Source: Chitinophaga parva
GTDB taxonomy: Bacteria > Bacteroidota > Bacteroidia > Chitinophagales > Chitinophagaceae
Direction: 5' to 3'
Assembly (NCBI RefSeq): GCF_003071345.1
Contig: NZ_QCYK01000002.1
Coordinates: 124,001 to 188,000 of the forward strand
Length of the DNA stretch: 64,000 bases
Shown in pieces: positions 60,513 to 64,000 of the stretch. The notes under the pieces are model-generated. The model saw only the letters and a list, made by a program, of their open reading frames with translations, made no database searches and had not been told where the DNA came from. The position numbers and the translations under genes were made by a program. Numbering within the stretch: position 1 is the first letter of the stretch; each line of letters starts with the position of its first letter.

Positions 60513-61151
60513 ATGCAATTAGATATCTTAAACATAGAAGGTAAGAAAACCGGAAGAACGATTGAACTGCCGGAAGAGATTTTTGGCGTAGAACCTAACA
60601 ACCACGTGATCTACCTGGCTGTTAAGCAGTTCCTGGCCGCTCAGCGCCAGGGTACGCACAAGGTGAAGACCCGTGCTGAAGTGAAAGGTGCTTCCCGCAA
60701 GCTGCACAAACAAAAAGGTACTGGTGGTGCCCGTAAAGGTAACATCCGTAACCCGCTCTATAAAGGTGGTGGTACCATCTTCGGCCCGAAACCGCATGGT
60801 TATGGCTTTAAGCTGAACAGGAAGGTGAAGGATCTGGCTAAGATCTCTGCCCTGTCTGTAAAAGCTGCAGAAAACAGCATCATCATCGTTGAAGATGTGA
60901 AACTGGATACGCCTAAGACCAAGCAGGTAGTTAGCATGTTGAAGGCCCTGAACATCACCGCCAGCGCTAAAAAGACCCTGGTAGTGACTCCGGAGTACAA
61001 CGACAACCTGTACCTGTCCCTGCGCAACATCCCGTCTGTAGGCGGCGCAATGCTGAGCGACATCAACACTTACGACATCATGAACAGCAACTATATCGTA
61101 TTTACCGAGAGTGCTGCCAAGATCTTCACAGAAGAACCTGTAGAAGCGTAG
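60513..61151 (+). CDS. rplD: 50S ribosomal protein L4
   Basis: 212 residues. The exit-tunnel loop is visible as TRAEVKGASRKLHKQKGTGG then ARKGNIRNPLYKGGGTIFGP, and the C-terminal domain has LVVTPEYNDNLYLSLRNIP. L4 can act as an autogenous repressor in other bacteria. Confidence 0.97.
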   Translation: MQLDILNIEGKKTGRTIELPEEIFGVEPNNHVIYLAVKQFLAAQRQGTHKVKTRAEVKGASRKLHKQKGTGGARKGNIRNPLYKGGGTIFGPKPHGYGFKLNRKVKDLAKISALSVKAAENSIIIVEDVKLDTPKTKQVVSMLKALNITASAKKTLVVTPEYNDNLYLSLRNIPSVGGAMLSDINTYDIMNSNYIVFTESAAKIFTEEPVEA

Positions 61152-61234
61152 TAGCGATGACCGGCAACGGTACAGCAAAGAACAAATAACTTAAACTGCC
61201 GGCCGCAAGGCCAAAGGCTCAAAGGCAATTCAAG

Positions 61235-61534
61235 ATGAAACCTTCTGATGTAATTATCAAACCGGTGGTGACTGAAAAGGTCAACAAAGCCACTGATAAA
61301 TTTAACCGCTTCTACTTCATTGTTGACAAGAAAGCCAACAAACTGGAGATCAAGAAAGCAGTTGAAGAATTTTACGGTGTTACCGTAGCAGATGTGAATA
61401 CTGCGGTAATGCCCGGCAAAGCCAAGAATCGCTTCACTAAAGCTGGTTTTGTTTCCGGTAAAAAGCCTTCTTACAAGAAAGCTGTAGTAACCCTCGCAGC
61501 GGGTGAATCCATAGATCTGTATGCTAACATTTAG
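61235..61534 (+). CDS. rplW: 50S ribosomal protein L23
   Basis: 99-residue exit-port protein and docking site for trigger factor and SRP: VIIKPVVTEKVNKATDKFNR, then FIVDKKANKLEIKKAVEEFY and GVTVADVNTAVMPGKAK. An 83-base spacer with a GGCCG-CAA-GGCC mini-hairpin precedes it. Confidence 0.96.
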   Translation: MKPSDVIIKPVVTEKVNKATDKFNRFYFIVDKKANKLEIKKAVEEFYGVTVADVNTAVMPGKAKNRFTKAGFVSGKKPSYKKAVVTLAAGESIDLYANI

Positions 61535-61629
61535 TGCCCAAGGCTGTTAGCGCAAGCTGGCAGCCATGATGGTTGTATATACAGATCGAGTTAAACAATT
61601 TATTAAACACATTAACTTTTTTCGAAGCA

Positions 61630-62457
61630 ATGGCACTGAAAAAGTACAAACCGATGACAGCCGGTACCCGTTGGAAAATTGGCAATGCTTACGCAGAGCT
61701 GACCACGGATCAACCTGAAAAAAGCCTGCTGGCACCGATCAAGAGAACCGGTGGTAGAAACGTACAGGGTAGAAGATCTATGCGCTACATTGGTGGCGGT
61801 CATAAGAAACACTACCGTATCATCGACTTCAAACGCGACAAGAAAGACATTCCCGCTACTGTAAAGAGCGTTGAATACGATCCGAACCGTAGCGCATTTA
61901 TCGCCCTGCTGAACTATGCAGATGGTGAAAAACGCTACATCCTGGCTCCCCAGGGCCTGCAGGTAGGCGCCACCGTAGTAAGCGGTGAGAACGTAGCTCC
62001 TGAAGTAGGTAACGCCCTGCTGATGAAGAACATGCCCCTGGGTACTGTGATTCACAACATTGAGCTGCAGCCTGGTAAAGGCGGTGCAATTGCCCGTTCT
62101 GCCGGTACTTACGCCCAGCTGTCCAACAAGGAAGAAAAGTATGCCGTACTGAAAATGCCTTCCGGTGAGCTGCGCAAAGTGCTGAGCTCCTGCATGGCTA
62201 CTGTAGGTACTGTTTCTAACTCTGACCACGCCCTGCAGAGCATCGGTAAGGCTGGTGCCAACCGTTGGAGAGGTATCCGTCCGCGTACCCGTGGTGTTGC
62301 GATGAACCCCGTTGATCACCCGATGGGTGGTGGTGAAGGTAAATCTTCCGGTGGTCACCCGCGCTCCAGAACTGGTAAATACGCGAAGGGCCTGAAAACG
62401 CGTAAACCTAACAAGAGCTCAAACAAACTGATCCTCAGCAAAAAAGGCGGCAAGTAA
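61630..62457 (+). CDS. rplB: 50S ribosomal protein L2
   Basis: 275 residues from ATG 61630 ([20 protein letters not shown]); an in-frame upstream start at 61573 would fall in the rplW-rplB spacer and adds no conserved sequence. Universal motifs are [37 protein letters not shown] and [20 protein letters not shown]. It lies at the peptidyl-transferase centre and subunit interface. Confidence 0.97.
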   Translation: MALKKYKPMTAGTRWKIGNAYAELTTDQPEKSLLAPIKRTGGRNVQGRRSMRYIGGGHKKHYRIIDFKRDKKDIPATVKSVEYDPNRSAFIALLNYADGEKRYILAPQGLQVGATVVSGENVAPEVGNALLMKNMPLGTVIHNIELQPGKGGAIARSAGTYAQLSNKEEKYAVLKMPSGELRKVLSSCMATVGTVSNSDHALQSIGKAGANRWRGIRPRTRGVAMNPVDHPMGGGEGKSSGGHPRSRTGKYAKGLKTRKPNKSSNKLILSKKGGK

Positions 62458-62556
62458 TTAAACTAACATCAGCATCCAGTTTCCGGTAGCCGGAGGATAA
62501 GTGAAGAGAAAGCGAGATAAAAACGATTGCTGGAAGCTGGATAAAACATAAACACT

Positions 62557-62823
62557 ATGGGTCGTTCCATTAAAAAAGGTCCTTACATAGACCTGAAATT
62601 GCAGAATAAAGTTGATAAAATGAACGAAGGTAGCAAGCGTACTGTTATCAAGACCTGGAGCCGCCGTTCTACTATCTCCCCGGATTTTGTAGGCCACACT
62701 TTCGCAGTGCACAATGGCAACAAATTTATCCCGGTGTATGTAACCGAGTTCATGGTAGGCCATAAACTGGGTGAATTTGCTCCTTCCCGTAACTTCAGAG
62801 GCCACGCTGCTAAGAAAATGTAG
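62557..62823 (+). CDS. rpsS: 30S ribosomal protein S19
   Basis: 88 residues: [40 protein letters not shown] and [20 protein letters not shown] then [13 protein letters not shown]. Binds the 16S head with S13. The 99-base spacer before it has ATCCAG/CTGGAT arms. Confidence 0.97.
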   Translation: MGRSIKKGPYIDLKLQNKVDKMNEGSKRTVIKTWSRRSTISPDFVGHTFAVHNGNKFIPVYVTEFMVGHKLGEFAPSRNFRGHAAKKM

Positions 62824-62878
62824 TAATGGCTGCAGATTGCAGGAATTAAATTAACAACAACAAGAAACTTAATTAAAC

Positions 62879-63223
62879 ATGGAAGCAGTAGCTAAGCTTA
62901 ATAATAATCCAACTTCTCCCCGTAAAATGCGTCTGCTGGCAGACCTGATCCGTGGTATGGAAGTGGAAAAAGCTTTGAATGTTTTGAAATTCCATCCTAA
63001 GCACCCCAGCACCCCGCTGGAAAAACTGCTGTTGTCTGCCGTTGCTAACTGGAAAGTTAAGAACGAAGGCGTACGGGTTGAAGATGCCAACCTGGTTGTA
63101 AAGACCATCTTCGTTGATGGTGGCCGCATGCTGAAGAGAATGCGTCCTGCACCCCAGGGTAGAGGTTACCGCGTTCGTAAGAGAAGCAATCACGTAACCA
63201 TCATCGTTGATAGCCGCGCTTAA
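62879..63223 (+). CDS. rplV: 50S ribosomal protein L22
   Basis: 114 residues with the extended exit-tunnel hairpin at the C-terminus ([20 protein letters not shown] then [13 protein letters not shown]). N-terminal [20 protein letters not shown] and [16 protein letters not shown] are typical. Confidence 0.97.
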   Translation: MEAVAKLNNNPTSPRKMRLLADLIRGMEVEKALNVLKFHPKHPSTPLEKLLLSAVANWKVKNEGVRVEDANLVVKTIFVDGGRMLKRMRPAPQGRGYRVRKRSNHVTIIVDSRA

Positions 63224-63279
63224 TCGACGGAAAGAGAAGAAATCAAAATATTACAAACTCATAGACAAATAAACCGAAC

Positions 63280-64000
63280 ATGGGTCAGAAAACAAATCCT
63301 ATTGGTAGCAGGTTAGGTATCATCAGAGGATGGGACTCTAATTGGTATGGCAGCAAAAAGGATTATGCTACCAAACTGATTGAAGATAACAAAATCAGAA
63401 CTTACCTGAATGCCCGTATCAACAAAGGTGGCATTTCAAGAGTAGTGATCGAAAGAACACTCGGTAAGCTGATTATCACCATCCATACTTCCAAACCTGG
63501 TATCATCATAGGTAAAGGTGGTGGAGAGGTTGATCGCATCAAGGAAGAGCTGAAGAAGCTCACCGGCAAAGATGATGTTCAGATCAACATCCTGGAGATC
63601 CGCCGTCCCGAGATCGACGCTAATATCGTGGCTGAAACGATCGCTAAACAGATCGAAAGCCGCATCAACTATAAACGCGCCATTAAAATGGCGATCGCTA
63701 CTGCGCTCAGAATGGGTGCAGAAGGTATCAAGATCAAGGCTTCCGGCCGTCTGGGTGGTGCTGAAATTGCCCGCTCTGAAGAGATCAAATCCGGTCGTGT
63801 GCCTTTGCATACTTTCCGTATGGATATCGACTACGCTTCCCTGTTTGCCATGACCGTTTACGGTAAGATCGGTATCAAGGTATGGATCTGTAAAGGTGAA
63901 GTACTGGGCAAACGTGACCTGAACCCGAACGTGCTCTCCGGTAAAGAAGGTGAAGTACGCGGTGGTGGTGAACACCGTCGTGAAGGCGGCCGTTCCGACA
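63280..64000 (+). CDS. rpsC: 30S ribosomal protein S3, cut by window edge
   Basis: 240 codons from ATG 63280 run off the right edge without a stop. Features are [20 protein letters not shown], the KH motif [20 protein letters not shown] and the C-terminal-domain [21 protein letters not shown]3 forms the mRNA entry with S4 and S5. The full protein is expected to be slightly longer than what is seen. Confidence 0.97.
   Translation, partial: MGQKTNPIGSRLGIIRGWDSNWYGSKKDYATKLIEDNKIRTYLNARINKGGISRVVIERTLGKLIITIHTSKPGIIIGKGGGEVDRIKEELKKLTGKDDVQINILEIRRPEIDANIVAETIAKQIESRINYKRAIKMAIATALRMGAEGIKIKASGRLGGAEIARSEEIKSGRVPLHTFRMDIDYASLFAMTVYGKIGIKVWICKGEVLGKRDLNPNVLSGKEGEVRGGGEHRREGGRSD

Noticed and set aside
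1..64000. CRISPR arrays, rRNA genes or complete insertion sequences
   Set aside because: No regularly spaced direct repeats, no rRNA sequence and no transposase frame were seen anywhere in the window.

Overview
The window looks like a chromosomal segment of a Bacteroidota bacterium, most likely a Chitinophagaceae relative. The evidence is promoters of the TTTG (-33) / TAnnTTTG (-7) type, absence of Shine-Dalgarno sequences, type IX secretion genes (PorV and a C-terminal sorting domain), fused E1 alpha/beta 2-oxoacid dehydrogenase, a NAMPT/NadM-Nudix/NrtR NAD salvage set and the gene order of the ribosomal cluster. Most genes are GC-rich. A stretch at about 22.7-24.5 kb is clearly AT-richer.

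Layout. 1-22 kb is housekeeping: a sugar aminotransferase (cut by the left edge), waaA, tdk, a GtrA protein, a biotin carboxylase, the cytochrome c maturation genes ccmB/ccmC/ccmD, glutamate dehydrogenase, AMP nucleosidase, a double ABC ATPase, queA, ispD, radC, prs, rplY (L25), pth, and a MarR regulator divergent from an E1 dehydrogenase fusion. At 22.5 kb lies a CAU tRNA, followed by an accessory region (22.6-28 kb). It holds an AT-rich HxlR/SDR/NTF2-like cassette, a frameshifted and truncated RhuM pseudogene, a GH87-like beta-helix glycosidase and a fragment of a choloylglycine-hydrolase-type gene. 28-32.5 kb holds a class A beta-lactamase, redox and stress genes, an AraC regulator and a YiaA-like membrane protein.

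32.6-42.5 kb is the most unusual part: eight tightly packed, partly overlapping genes on the minus strand, just downstream of an NrtR-type regulator. Transcription starts with NAD salvage (NadM-Nudix, NAMPT). It runs by a TAATG stop/start overlap into a small-molecule kinase, a second NMN-adenylyltransferase-like protein, an asparagine-synthetase-type amidotransferase, a glycosyltransferase, a PIG-L deacetylase and a chorismatase-radical SAM fusion. This looks like a biosynthetic operon wired to NAD metabolism. My working hypothesis is a nicotinamide- or NAD-like, aromatic-amide, amino-sugar-bearing product.

43-48 kb returns to housekeeping (extradiol dioxygenase, nitroreductase, thioesterase, rdgB, ilvE). 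From 48.4 kb to the right edge is the str/S10 ribosomal supercluster: rpsL-rpsG, fusA, then rpsJ-rplC-rplD-rplW-rplB-rpsS-rplV-rpsC (cut). It is split twice, by an opposite-strand type IX secretion/collagen-like operon (49.5-54.9 kb) and by an outer-membrane protein plus a 22-residue amphipathic peptide gene (58.1-59.1 kb). A gap of about 220 nt between rpsJ and rplC carries nested complementary arms that suggest an undescribed cis-regulatory RNA.
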